Shown one piece after another: positions 34,300 to 46,266 of a stretch of DNA of 64,000 nucleotides; within the stretch, counting starts at the first letter, position 1, and each line of letters opens with the position of its first letter. Source of the DNA: Piezodorus guildinii (taxonomy: Eukaryota > Arthropoda > Insecta > Hemiptera > Pentatomidae); the NCBI GenBank assembly GCA_023052935.1, contig CM041292.1, forward strand, positions 90,565,169 through 90,629,168. The letters are read 5' to 3'. The notes beneath the pieces are model-generated. The model was not told where the DNA came from. It searched no databases and saw only the letters and a list, made by a program, of their open reading frames with translations. The position numbers and the translations under genes were made by a program.

Positions 34300-34545
34300 C
34301 AACGGATAAAGACAAATACCTCATAATACAGTTCTTACATTGACTACATAAGGAAAGTTCTCTATAACTAAATGCATTGCCTAAGGATGATCCTTTCCGA
34401 GTTACCTTTGGAACAAGATAGCTCACTGATTCTGCTACGTTCAAGGCAGAACCGATTTTCAAGAAAATATTGTATGAATGTGATCTGATAGCAATATTAT
34501 TATTGTCCATTGTGACAAATTGTAATATATCCAAATAAAAAAAAT
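34300..34545 (+). mobile_element. LT-family LINE 3' tail, opposite orientation
   Basis: Ends GACAAATTGTAATATATCCA followed by an A-rich tail, matching the minus-strand neighbour and 7505-7983. The start is uncertain. Together they form a head-to-head pair, which explains the 85-codon frame at 34277-34534. Confidence 0.8.
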
Positions 34546-34656
34546 TTAAAAAATAATCTATATTTCCAAGTGAAATCTTGTAAATCTCATAAACAATTTG
34601 AGTTAATAAAATACGAATGTTATAATAAGGTGTATATTTTTGAAGGTCAAATTCTG

Positions 34657-34925
34657 TGAATAAAATTGGAGGCTGATTTATACTTCACCACTCTTTCATT
34701 AAAAATCAATGCACGATGTTTCGGCTAAAATGCCAGGTGCAAAGGAATACATTTTTCTATTGTGAGTTGATGCTTATTTAGACATGAGGCTTCTGATTGT
34801 TAGCATCCACTCACAATAGAAAAATGTGTTCATTTACACCTGATGATGCCATTTTAGCCGAAACGTCGTGCATTGATTTTTAATAAAAGATTGGTGAAGT
34901 ATAAATCAGCCTCCAATTTTATTCA
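34657..34925. mobile_element. Foldback (palindromic) element with ribozyme-like core in its arms
   Basis: Near-perfect inverted arms of about 115 bp meet around a roughly 45-bp loop. The left arm begins TGAATAAAATTGGAGGCTGA and the right arm ends with its complement. Each arm carries the segment GCCGAAACGTCGTGC or its complement. The right arm adds CCTGATGATGCCATTTTA ahead of it. Structure and motif suggest an inverted pair of terminal pieces of one repeat, possibly from a Penelope-like retroelement. Confidence 0.85.
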
Positions 34926-35129
34926 ACGAATATGTTATATTTGAAGAGTTTAGAACCGATTTTTAGATTTGATGCATTCAAATTTCGAGATAACATAAGG
35001 TTTATAATATCGAAATAGTAAGATCCAGAAGAAATAGTAAGAACACTAAATCAATTCAAACGACAAAAAAAAAAATTAAAGGTTGTTTGTTTATAATTTT
35101 TAAAGAGATTTTAGATCGGCGCAGCAAAA

Positions 35130-35660
35130 CCTGTAAAACCGCTAGGAAGATTTTCCAATAATAAGAAGAAATATAAGATAAGTTAAATTCAAGATTTCAG
35201 AAAAAAAAAAATGTGTATTTTTATTTTTTGTTTCCATATTGTTCCACCACTTGGAAAGATTCGAACACATTCTTGAGTCAGAGGAGCATAAAATAAATAT
35301 ATGAGAAAATATGGTGAGTGACACCTTTCGAAAAGGTCAAACAAATATATTTTTCGATTATCTTTCTTCCCATAAAAATCGGCTTTTTTTAAAGAATCAT
35401 GATCATATCATTGTTTCATGTATTTGACTTCTAAAAATCTGAGGGGAAATCGTCATTAATTAATTTCAAATTTTACTATTACCAAAATTATAAAATCGAA
35501 ACAAAGAGGTTTTTTTAAAAAATCTCGAAAACAGTTTGAATTACAACTTTAAAAATTTAGGTGAATTATTTTTATTTGACTCCAAACTGATCCTCCAAGT
35601 TTAAGTAAAAAAAAAAAACACAGGGGCAGATTTACCATACTTACCCGGCTGTACCCTTTA
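35130..35660 (-). repeat. F-family repeat, single arm
   Basis: Read on the minus strand it matches 47100-47600: AATAATTCACCTAAATTTTT, GTTTTCGAGATTTTTT, AAATTTGAAATTAATTAATG and GTGGTGGAACAATATG-like blocks follow in the same order. The plus-strand end near 35625-35660 reads gggcagatttaccatactta. Non-coding; divergence is high. Confidence 0.75.
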
Positions 35661-37209
35661 CACCATACACCGTATTTTACAGCGATGAACTGCCTTGAAC
35701 TTTGAAACAGTGCAAAAGCCTATTATTTCAAGATAAAATACCACTAATTTCCTAAAAACTACAAGACGCCTTAAATTGGGAATAAAGTGGTTATTCTCAG
35801 CAAAAAAATAAATAAAATAGCTGCTACCAATACGCAACCCATTCTCTCAAAAAATCAGTAATAAGCCTTATTAACATAAATATATACCAGAGGATACGTT
35901 TTACATAACACTTCACTTCTAATATCTAACTACAATGTCTAACCGTGAACGGTCCGAGCCATAAAGGAGGACGCCTTCAACAGCCGGAGATACCCACCAC
36001 GAAAGACTATATACTTGTAATTACGCATTCTTCTTGTGAAAATATAACTGTATACCGACAGATAAACGTGACGACAGACTGGATCATTACCAATATTAGG
36101 TTTCCTACCAATGGCCGAGAACGAAAGGGCAAACCTTATAACTTCGGCGAGATAAAGTTATTAAACATTTATGTATGCATGAGATAAGATTTGAAAATCT
36201 TCATGAGGGAACTGCAAAAGACACAAAAAAATCGAATAAACTCATGATTGATCCAACTGACCACAACTATATGTGTGTACATATTTTATACATATATATA
36301 TATAAATGTATATATAAATGTAGAAATGGAAAACCCATGTCCGTTATAAATTAAAATCGCACAGAAATCACATACAAATTAAGTAAGTCTTTATTATAAA
36401 GGATGGAAACCCTGAGGTGTCAAAAACTAACAACGTTTAGGACAAGTCTAGAGATATATGGAATATTTCTGAATAGAGCTAATGAAGAGTACGCCCTGAA
36501 CAATCTCGCAAGTGGTTCAAAACACAAATGTTTTAAATTAAGTAAAATATTTTCCATTTATACTTGATCTTTGCAGCCAAACTGTTGTGGTGTACAACGC
36601 ATTTGAAACATGTATTATTGAAGCACAACTTCATACATAACTATCTTTTTTTCTTCAGATTTATTCTTTGTTCTTTTTTATTTAACTATATTTGGTATGA
36701 TGTAAGAATACAGAGAATTAAATTATCTTTTAAATGTTGATAAGAATATGATGATAAAGTTTAAGGAACTTTTTAAAAAACTAAAGAAAACTGAACCACT
36801 TACACAATACAAAGTTACAATTTTTATAAGTACAGAATAGTAAATAACAAATAATAATTGTAAATTTAGAAGCACCATATCTCGACTAATGATAATATAT
36901 ATGAAAGAAAATATCAGTGTCAATCCCATATCCCTAAAATTGTAAGGAGTCGAGATTAATCTTAATAATTAATTAATCTAATTAATTTTGAAAATGATCA
37001 TTTAAGCCAGGTCGGAATATTGATATTAGGATTAGACCTGCTTGATACCAAAGTCAACTTAATTATACATCAATATAACGAGATTATTCAAAATCATTAC
37101 AGTCGCTTTGAGAAAATGTCAAAAGTGTTAAAAATTGCCAATATAAAATAGTACAGTTAAATTTGGTTTTAGCCCGAACATCTAAAAAACAAAGCTGAAA
37201 ACTGTCATA
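35661..37209. other. AT-rich DNA with a (TA)n tract at 36290-36305
   Basis: A GC-richer patch at about 35940-36140 holds an 80-codon frame (35945-36187; includes PTTKDYILVITHSSCEN) that is mildly coding-like but unrecognised. The remainder is AT-rich and featureless. Confidence 0.35.
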
Positions 37210-37600
37210 AATTGAGACGTTGATTTCCAAAAAGTACTAAAGGACATTTTTTACAAAATTGATTTTTTTACATATTTGTATTATCATCAATCAGATATAT
37301 CTAAATCTCCTATTCGATTTTATCTAATGAACACCCAAGCCCTTTATAAACGCAATTTAGAAATATAATTATTTTCTAAAGAAAATAATTACACATTTAA
37401 TTTCGTTCCAAATTATAAAAAAACATCTCATTTCATATCTTTAATATGATGTTATTAATATACTAAAAAAACAATTCTCGATTTTTATGAGAAAACAATC
37501 AAATTAGCTAATTAAATAAAATAATAATTATTGATTTTCGCGCCTCCTGTAAAATTTCCTAGAATGGATATAGTACCTTTTGGAAATCAACGTCTCAATT
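37210..37600. mobile_element. MITE-like element with 30-bp terminal inverted repeats
   Basis: Left end AATTGAGACGTTGATTTCCA continuing AAAAGTACTA (37210-37239); the right end (37571-37600) is its complement with one mismatch. The interior is AT-rich without frames. Length 391 bp. The right end also overlaps the left arm of the larger inverted repeat that follows, so it may be a piece of that structure. Confidence 0.75.
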
Positions 37601-37869
37601 GTTCAGTACCCTTCCCTCATTAACTGGTAAAAAGTACCAGAGTTTTCCGCTTCGGGTTTTGTTGGGAATAGGGGAAGAATCACTTTCTTTTTTTTTCAGT
37701 TTTTTTATGATATTTCAAAAAGCATTATTTTTATCAAAAACATCATTCTATAAAAAATTGAAGAACTTAAAAATGTCTTCATAATGATAATATAGTTGTT
37801 TTCGCTAAAATGAATAGTTGCGGAGATATTGAAAGGGCAATATACAGAATATATTTGGCAAAATAAAGT

Positions 37870-38420
37870 AACAAAATATTGATTTATATTAAAGGGAAAA
37901 CGAGTTTTTACATAAAGATCTTTATCTCGAAAACTATCAAACTCAAATCAAAGCTAATTATCGTAAACGATAATTATTTGGGGGATGATTTACTTTGTCT
38001 TGAGTATTTTCTTAGGCCGTACAGGTGTTATGATATCTTACACTGTAAAATAACAAAATTTCGTTTTCCGAGTTAAAAAAAAAAAAAAAAAAGTGTTTAC
38101 TTCTAAAACTTTATCTCTAAAACAATTAAACGCAAAAATATCTATTACCGATGAAATTAAAGGTCATTAAATATGCATAATATACCTTATCTTAATAATT
38201 TTCGGAGGAAGAACAACTTGTATGAAATTTGACTAATTAAAGCAGCAAAATGTTGATTTCCGATGTTTAAAAGGAAAAAAGTGATTACTTAAAACTATTG
38301 TATCTCAGTATTCCATTAATTCTAATACCTTAATGGTGATCTCATAATACCATTCAAAAATTAAAATGTTTATAGAAAATCAATATGAATGGTGTATCTT
38401 CATATTTTCTAAAACCCATA
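37870..38420 (+). repeat. Three degenerate tandem units of about 180-190 bp
   Basis: Units start at 37872 (AACAAAATATTGATTT), 38050 (AACAAAATTTCGTTTTCC) and 38243 (AGCAAAATGTTGATTTCC). Each then has an AAAGG or A-run, GT.TTAC and a TATCTC(G/T)-AAA block. They sit between the arms of the foldback element. Confidence 0.65.
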
Positions 38421-38628
38421 AAATGAGTTTGAGAAAATATGAAAAAGCGTGATCGACTTTTTCGTAAACTAAATAGTATAAAGTGTATTGTAAGCTCGAC
38501 ATAAGAATACTAATACAATTTTTACCGTAGTTGGTATGCAATTAGATAATGAACTAAATGGAAAAGTTTAGGTTCATTTTGAAATAAAGTGAACATCCGA
38601 GGGTCTTATCCTGAAATAGTTCGATTTT

Positions 38629-38665
38629 TATATATATATATATATAATATATATATATATAGTAT
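38629..38665. repeat. (TA)n microsatellite
   Basis: Interrupted TA run. Confidence 0.9.
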
Positions 38666-39260
38666 ATAATGCAAGGACGCAGATAGTGCAAGCCGTAAAT
38701 TGTAAATAAAAATTTAACATTTATGAAATGGGAAAATATGTATATTTACACTCAGTAATGCAAAAAATAAATAAGGATCTTAAATGGTAGATTTGTACTT
38801 CTTGGTATATCTATGTAATTAACAATAATATATATATTATATATTTATCTATGTATTGAGATTTAGTATTTTTTAATTTTCAAGCTTTTTTCAATTTAAA
38901 AAAATCATATTAAGCCTGGTAGTTGCTCATGAAAACTCATATTTTATAGAGTTAGAAGACATTTTTACTGCATCTAGAAAATCCCTGTACATTACCTCAT
39001 CATTATCTCTGAAACTGTTGATTTTAGCGAACACATTTATATGACCAGTTTTAAAGATATTTAAAATTACTTTAATTTTGTATAGAATAATGTTATTGAT
39101 AAAGTCAATACGTTTTGATATATTAAAAACAATATCATTTTTTTCTGATTCTCAACCTTTCCTCTTCAAAACCCGGCGCAGAAAACACAGAGATTGTTTA
39201 CCACTTAATAAGCCAATGCGGAACAATTTCTGACAGGTTTCAGCTTTTTTCTTTCTTTTT

Positions 39261-39966
39261 TTTTTTTTTTTTTTTTTTTTTGTGTGTTCGGGTTTTGCCT
39301 TCTTTTTTTTACCCAATTTTACTGTACTAAAAGTGGCACTTCCTGTAAGACGATTTTGGTGAAAATGTATTTTTATTTGTAATTTCATCTGGGTGAAAAT
39401 TCCAGTTTTTTAAAAATTAATTTGTAGAAAACCAGGGCAGTCCATTTGCGAGACTTTATAGTTTTTAATATCAACAAAAGGCATAAGAGCATAAGGCATA
39501 ATTTATTGAATTTATTAAAGATGCAAGTCTGGCAGCAGAAGCCGTTTGTTTTAACTACTGTGCATTCTTTGTATAGTAAAAAGTTGAACATATACCATAG
39601 TTTTATCTGCAGTAACCCAGAGTTTGGAAAAGAAAGTGATCATTTTACAAATCGTTCTTTATGATTCCTAAATACAGAAAAAATCCCGAGTATTCCTTGT
39701 TTGAATACTGTAATGGAAGGAGATATAAAATCTCTGATTTTTATTTATAGGTTTATTGAAATGTTCTATAAAAACTATTATCCTGATCAAAAGCCTTGTA
39801 GGAAACAAATTCCAAGCACATAATAATGATGGATTTTTCGCCTCAAATAAATGTTTTCAACGATATTTCAGAGATAAGATTTATAGGTTTTGAACTCGCA
39901 GTAAAAACGCTTTAAATTGGGGGGATAAAGATCAACGTCGGATTCGAACTTAATGGCTTAATATTA
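39261..39966. other. AT-rich DNA beyond the foldback, T-tract at 39250-39281
   Basis: Frames at 39385-39664 oppose each other and give no recognised product. The Lys-rich minus frame at 39152-39388 is just the T-tract read backwards. Confidence 0.45.
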
Positions 39967-40481
39967 TCTATACTGATATTATAAAGCTAAAGAGTTTGCT
40001 TGTTTGTTTTAACGCGCTAATATCACAAACTATTGGTTCGAATTGAAAAATTCTTTTTGTGTTAGATAGTAACATGTATCGAGGAAGGCTTTAGGCTATA
40101 TAACATGAAGAATCAGTGGAAAATGTGGAAAAAAACGGGAAAAATTAACCTCGCATCCTAAAGATTCAAATGATTTACCTTTTAATTGTAAAATAATTCA
40201 ATTTCACGTTAATTTATCTTTTGACGTAACAATTGATAAATCACAGGGGCAAACATTTAAGCCCGTAGGAATCGATTTACGTCAAGACTGCTTTTCACAC
40301 GGCCAATTATATGTCGCACTGTCAAGATCGGGTTGTTGAGAAAATTAGTACGTTCTTCTACCACAAGACAATAAAACGAAAAATATCATTTACGCAGAAG
40401 TACTTTAAAATATATTTTTTTAAACTTCTTAATAGCGATCATAACAGAAATTGAAACAGACGAAGTCGCGGCAACAGCTAG
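39967..40481 (+). mobile_element. Mini-Helitron copy 2 with helicase remnant
   Basis: 5' end TCTATACTGATATTATAAAG after A, 3' end GCAACAGCTAG before T. The 3'-subterminal ACGAAGT-type palindrome is present. At about 40227-40330 an open stretch encodes IDKSQGQTFKPVGIDLRQDC, then FSHGQLYVALSRSG. That is the conserved C-terminal motif of the Pif1-like Helitron helicase, where S-Q-G-Q-T and Q-L-Y-V-A-L-S-R are landmark residues. It is 515 bp, so the rest of the Rep/helicase gene is deleted. Confidence 0.95.
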
Positions 40482-41688
40482 TATTAATAAATAAGCTTAG
40501 TCTCAATGTTGATCTCGATCTAACTAACAGCATTTATACTCTGAGGTGGAGAACCCATACATTTTATTCCTGAAATATCTTGGCAACAATTTATTTGAGC
40601 TAAAAAATGTGTGGGTCATTATTATAGACTCTTTAGATTCCATTCTCTTTGTTAGTTGCAACATTTTCATAAACATAATAGTATTTTATAATACTATTAA
40701 TTAGTAATAGCATTCTCGAAAACCATCAGTTTTCTCAAGTTCCTCTCCCTCCTTCCCCCTCCTGACGCTAGAAATTTCACAGTAAAAAATGTCATATTTT
40801 TTTTTTTTTTTTTTCAAAAGTTCGGATTAATGTACATAAATGTTTCGAATATGAAATCTTTTTGCTTTCACAAATATGATACCAGACTTGGTCGTCAAAA
40901 TTCAATGAGTAAAAAAATATTTAACAAAAATCAGCTGTCATAAAATGATAAGTCGAAAACGTTGCTAGCTCTCGTACTATAAGTGGGTGTTATTAAAGAA
41001 TCAAACTGTTATTCCCATGTCCCTAAAAATTGTAAGGAGTCTATATTAATCTTCGACTTGTACGCCTACAAAATGCCAGGAATGTCCCAAGGACCCGGAT
41101 GGGGACGGGATTACTTTTTGTCCACCGGGCCTCCTAAACCTTCCATAGCACCCCCTGAATACACAAGATACAAGACATATACTAAGTACATATAATATAG
41201 TGGGCAAGGCTCCCCGTTAGGAGTTAGGAGGAGGAGAGAAGATGCCCCTTGGGTCGATACCCCCTCCCCCCCGGGTTGACAGGCATTGATCCCCCCTACC
41301 ACCAGTTGATAGGACGCTGCGTCTTCATCATCATCAACACCTCCGCTTATCTCCTTCATATCATCAGTAATAAAGGAACACTGTAGAGGCATATTTTGGT
41401 TCCAGGGGATACCCGCAACATTTTATTGGTTGATAGGCTAACAGCTGCTTCGGCAATAATCGATAATACACTACTTGGAACTGGTCGATACCACACATCC
41501 AGTGTATGCGCTTATAATTCAAATTACACGTGAAAATACCACTTAATCAGTATATAGCAATGATCTATATTCAAACTTCAACACATTAGTTTACTATAAG
41601 AAGTAACTTGCGTATTCCCACATGAGAATACAGTATAATACTGCTTTTACATATCTCCTAACTCCAAACCCTAGAATTACAAGATTTT
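40482..41688. other. Spacer with a GC-rich block at about 41085-41400
   Basis: The block holds frames on both strands (41111-41392 minus, 40983-41195 plus) with Gly/Pro-rich or hydrophobic products. It has the look of a SINE or LINE 3' UTR rather than an exon (for example AAGGCTCCCCGTTAGGAG). No second copy or tRNA box was found, so it is unassigned. Confidence 0.35.
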
Positions 41689-42818
41689 TTACTATCTCTT
41701 ACCAATATATGAAATATATAGTAAGGGAAAATATTGAAACAGTGAACATTTTGGAATTCGAGTTTTTACCGGAAATACAAATTTTAAGGAGATTTTTATT
41801 TCAATATAGCTTTAGCTAGGCGCCATTAACCAACTTTTGAAATAATATTTATAATTATCATTATTAATTCCAATAAAAATTCGAATTATGATTGATTTTA
41901 TGATTTTCGATTATAAGTTTTGTTTTATAATGTAATACCTGCAGAGTTTATAAAGTGGCCTAACGCTTCAAGCACAAGGTTGAGATTAGTTATTGTGTCG
42001 ATATACAATAGATTATTTTTATTTAAGATACTTATATAAATAATATACAATTATTATGCAATAATATACAATTTTCGTATATGTACCGCCCAAGCGAGTG
42101 CTTGTAGGGACCTCGGAGTCCAAACGATCAAATTTCCCCAAAAGGTCTCTGTATGTCAGTCTAGCTCAAAAACGATAATATTTATTAAACTGAAATTTAA
42201 TATTTTAGGAGCGTATAAGTCTAAGATGTTACAACAAATTTTCCAACAAAAACGATTTTGATTAAACTCGATTGAAATTTTAATGGGCCATGTAGGTTTG
42301 ATCCTGATTGAAATCGTCTGGCAGGCTTAAACGCCAATATTTTAAATTTTCTTCCTCTAACGTACCTTATATGTAGTAGATTCGAAAAAAAATTAACCAT
42401 ATCATCTTGTTAGTATTATTTAAAAACGAGTAAATATGTAAGTTGGACATGATAATCAACTAAAGGAGGAATGAACAAAAATAGTTTTGTGTGTATTTTT
42501 TAAACTTAATAACAGAGATATAAATGTGTAATATACCACTAAAAACCTAAAGAATTAAAAAAAAAATAATAATCATACACAAAAAGTTGTATTAGGTAAT
42601 GTTAAGTAATGAATAACAGATAAAATTAACAATAATTAATAGTTATGGATAATAATATGATAGATTATTTAATGAAACACATGGCTCTACCGGAACTCTA
42701 TGTAGTTCCCTAATTTTTTTTATCTACAACTTTATTTTATCTTTAACTTTATTTAGTTCTTTAATTGATTTTAACAAAGGAGGTAAGTGAAAGTTGTGTG
42801 TTGCCCGCACCAATTTTT
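41689..42818 (+). mobile_element. HX repeat copy 10, split by about 320 bp
   Basis: Left end ACTATCTCTTACCAATATAT with the palindrome partner AATATATAGTAAGGGAAAAT. About 41785-42105 is foreign to the family. The copy resumes at TAGGGACCTCGGAGTCCAAA and ends GGAGGTAAGTGAAAGTTGTG plus CACCAATTTTT at 42818. Confidence 0.85.
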
Positions 42819-44160
42819 ACTATCACTTGCCTGTTTATGAAATATATAGTAAGAGAAAGTATTGCGATCGTGAAAATTTTGGAATTTCAGTTTTCAACGG
42901 AAATACGCGTTTTAGGGTCCCCTGAGTCCAAATAACTATAAAAAGTCCCGCAAAAAGGTCTGTGTGCGGTAACTCTAGCGCAAAAATGAAAAGTCGTACG
43001 GAACTGAAATTTCATATTTAAGACTACTATACGCCAGAGATGTAACAGCACTTTATCCGATGCATTTAGCACCTTTTTAAGATTTTTCAAAAAACGGCTC
43101 TAACGATTCTGATTAAACTCGCTATATTGATGTAAAATTTAATGGGCTTTAATATCTTGTAGGTTTCATTCTCATTGAAATAGTCTGATGGGGCTTTAAA
43201 TGTGGATATTTTAAATTTTCTTCCTCTAAAGTATTGATTTGTCTCTCAGATGATACACTTCTTTGTCTTAAACTCTCAGCTTAAAATACTCTTGGTCTTC
43301 ATATTTTATATTGATGGCAAAAATTATATAAAAAAAAATATAACGAATAAAATTTTCCCAATATTTAAAGTCAATCAAACTAATTTCGTTATAAAAACAA
43401 TAAAACATGTTCAAGTAAATTATGTTTAAGGCAAATTAATTTGGCAAAATTTTGCTGATGTTAAACGCATATTTGTGCTGTATGTGTTGATAACATTTTA
43501 GTATTTTTTAAAAATTCTTATAGACATATAATATTGTAATTTACTTAAGAACAGTTAGATAATCACAAATTAATTTAAAATTTGAATTTATCTTTAAGAA
43601 TCAAAACATATAATTACAAGTTTTTCTACAGGAAATCAAATGTGGGACATCAGAAAAATCAAAATTAAATGTTTAAACTTTGAAAGCCATTTGATGTGTC
43701 AAATATAATTTGATAAATTCTTGTGAAGATTTTTTACAATATTTTAAAAAATGACAACAATTTAATGAAACAAATTCAATAAAATAAAAAATATGCCAAG
43801 GAATAAAATATTATACATTTTTGATATTTATAAATTGCACTTCAGTTAAAAATGAAAAAATATAAGATATAATTTTTATTCCAATTGAAAATGTTATGTT
43901 GATACCCTTCCTCCCTCCTTCAGAGTTGTCCCGCTTTGTCCATAAAAATGTGGTCACCTTTTATTCTAAAAGCCGAAAAAAAGTTACTGGATTTCGTAGA
44001 TAATATTATAACATATTATTTATTAACATTTTTCTAAAAAAATCAAATGTAAATAATCCTTTAACAATTTATTTGTGTTTCTAAATTTGATTAAAAATTC
44101 TTAAATTGATATTATTGACAGAGGTAAGTGAAAGTCGTGTGTTGCGCGCACCAGATTTTT
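42817..44160 (+). mobile_element. HX repeat copy 11, head-to-tail with copy 10
   Basis: Starts within a base or two of the end of copy 10 (ACTATCACTTGCCTGTTTAT). The family sequence runs to about 43235. About 43236-44080 is AT-rich DNA not found in other copies. The right end (GAGGTAAGTGAAAGTCGTGT then GCGCGCACCAGATTTTT) closes at 44160. Two copies thus abut in the same orientation. Confidence 0.85.
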
Positions 44161-44964
44161 AAAAAAATATTCAAGACAATCGATTTTTGACAGTAAAATA
44201 ATTCTTTACATCCAGTTGATTAAAATTACGCAAAACGTGAGGGCCAAGAGGCAGTTACCTTTCTCAATGCACTGCTTCAAGAACAGCAGTGGAAAACAAT
44301 ATCAGACGAAAAAATCTTCAAATAATTACATAACGCTTTACTATTTCTAAATAGTTTTACATTCGCTTCTGTGTAGCAGGGGACTAAAGGAAATAGGTTA
44401 GGTTTTAAATATTGTGAAGCTTTGCTATATTAGTTAATCCTCCCGACTTTAAGAAACATTCGACGGATTTATTATAAAGAGAAAATTCAGGATTTTTTTT
44501 TTAGATTTAATGCACAGTAAACATCAGTTAGAATACGAAGTATGTACAGGAGTGCATGATTTTGAAGAAAATTTGTTTAAATGATATTTATGATTAAAGA
44601 ATTCTTCAAATCTGTTTAACACTCTGGTATTAGAAAACCACCCGCGAAGAAAGTCTGAAATTATGGAAAGCTTGCTTGTTAACATCCACATTTTTTTCCT
44701 CCCATTGTTTCCTTAATATTCCATTTTTTTATTAATTGGGTCTGTCGAGATGATAGTGAATTTTTGTTAGTTCTCTACTGTTGATAATTCAGCGTTCTTT
44801 CAAAGTTCGTAGTATACGCAAAGGTTATATGTAAGACGCTATTTTGTCTCGAATGGGGCTCGAAACGCATAAAACATACGATATTTATCAAATAAATTGT
44901 CACTCAATTTTTTTCCACCTTTAAAAAGTTTCATAACCAAGTGATACAAATCTGAGAAACATGC
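44161..44964. other. AT-rich spacer
   Basis: No recognised feature. Confidence 0.5.
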
Positions 44965-45620
44965 TGGGCAGGCATGACGAAGACAGAACCAGTGGTGGTG
45001 CATCTCGACATAAGCAGAGCTATATTTTCAGGTCAGGAGGTCCCTCATCCAACCCCTTTTCAGCCTACACCGAGTTATGTATGCTATTTCAGTTGTAGCC
45101 ATGTTTTGCACAAGCTTGTTTATGTGTCCATTTAGTTTGTCATGAAATCGTTTGTAAGTCGATCGAATGTTGTTTGTTGTAGTTGGAATTCGTAGGGTAT
45201 CGTTGAAACATATGGTGTTTAGTTCGTTGCCAGCCTTAAAAATTGCGATTGAAAGGTTTGTATTTTCGTATGTGTGTCTTTTTAGTAGTTCGTATATTTG
45301 ACAAGCGTAAGTCCATATTGGTTTTAATAAATAAGTGTATACATTAAGTTTCTGACTGGTGGATAATTTAGAACGTCAATGTAGTATTGAATATAAAAGT
45401 TTTAGTCGAAAGTTTAGCGTTTTATCTTGACGTGTGGGCCCCCTGTCAAAAATAAGTCTTAGTTACGTTACTGTATTTAATTGTGGTATCAGGTGATAGT
45501 CTATATAAATGGAGGGTCCGGTTCCGCGTCTAAGGGTAAAAAAACATGTGACTTGTCATGGTTAATTTTTAACTTCCATTTCTTACACCATTTTAGTATG
45601 TCGCCCAATCAAATAAATAT
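44965..45620 (-). pseudogene. Jockey-like LINE ORF2 remnant, heavily decayed
   Basis: Minus-strand frames give WCKKWKLKINHDKSHV near 45600-45540 (the segment after the YADD box in non-LTR RTs, K-W-x-L-x-I-N-x-x-K), then YLLKPIWTYACQIYE near 45340-45290, and NELNTICFNDTLRIP near 45225-45180. Multiple stops and shifts separate them. This is further 5' in ORF2 than the 15.3 kb fragment covers. Confidence 0.8.
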
Positions 45621-46266
45621 CAATTTTGATTTCGGATAACCTGAAGGAACGAAGCCTGACCATAATATTCCAGACAGGTGGGTACTATACATTAATAAAC
45701 ACCAATATTAGTTAAAATACAGACAAAAACTAAGAATAATAACTACCAAGATAAAGAGTTAAGTAAAAACCTTTTTTTTTTCTTTATAAAAATCGGAAAT
45801 AAACTTTTTTCAAAAAATTTGCAAACGAAATTTTGCTATTCCATTGTGTAAAATATCATAAAAACTGTCCTTCCTAAGAAAAATATGAATATAGAGTAAA
45901 TCATGGTTCGTTTTAGAAGTTTTACTTGAGTGGAAATAAACATCTGTACTTTAATTGTTGCCGAGATATCCTTATCTTTAAATAATTGATTTTGTCTTTA
46001 AAAAAAAAAATCATAAATCAATATCTGTTACTTCACTTTTCCAAATTTATGCAGTAAATTGTATATTGTGCAAAAAACAATGTTTGAGTTATTAGCTGAG
46101 CAAATGTGATTAAGTTGAATAGAGGATTGTATACAGAGGGGATTTAGTGCGGATAGGAGTAATGATGCTGTGAATTAGTAAGGTCACTTCCAGGCAGGTG
46201 GATAATTAATATAGCCTGATATTGTACGAAAGTGGTTGACGGGATCGGGATTCTATTTTGAAAAAA
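45621..46266. other. AT-rich spacer
   Basis: No recognised feature. Confidence 0.5.

Larger units (their letters stand above)
37601..39260. mobile_element. Large inverted-repeat (foldback) element, about 1.65 kb
   Basis: 37605-37850 matches the complement of 38970-39235. Landmarks in order are tggtaaa, TTTTCCGCTTCGGGTTTTG against TTTTCTGCGCCGGGTTTTG, CATTCTATAAAAAATTGAAG against CATTATTCTATACAAAATTA, TTCGCTAAAAT and AATATACAG against AATGTACAG. Between the arms lie tandem repeats and AT-rich DNA, no transposase. A decayed long-TIR DNA transposon is the likely origin. Confidence 0.75.

Noticed and set aside
39152..39388. Lys-rich 78-codon minus-strand frame
   Set aside because: The lysines come from a T-tract at 39250-39281 read in reverse; it also overlaps the foldback arm.
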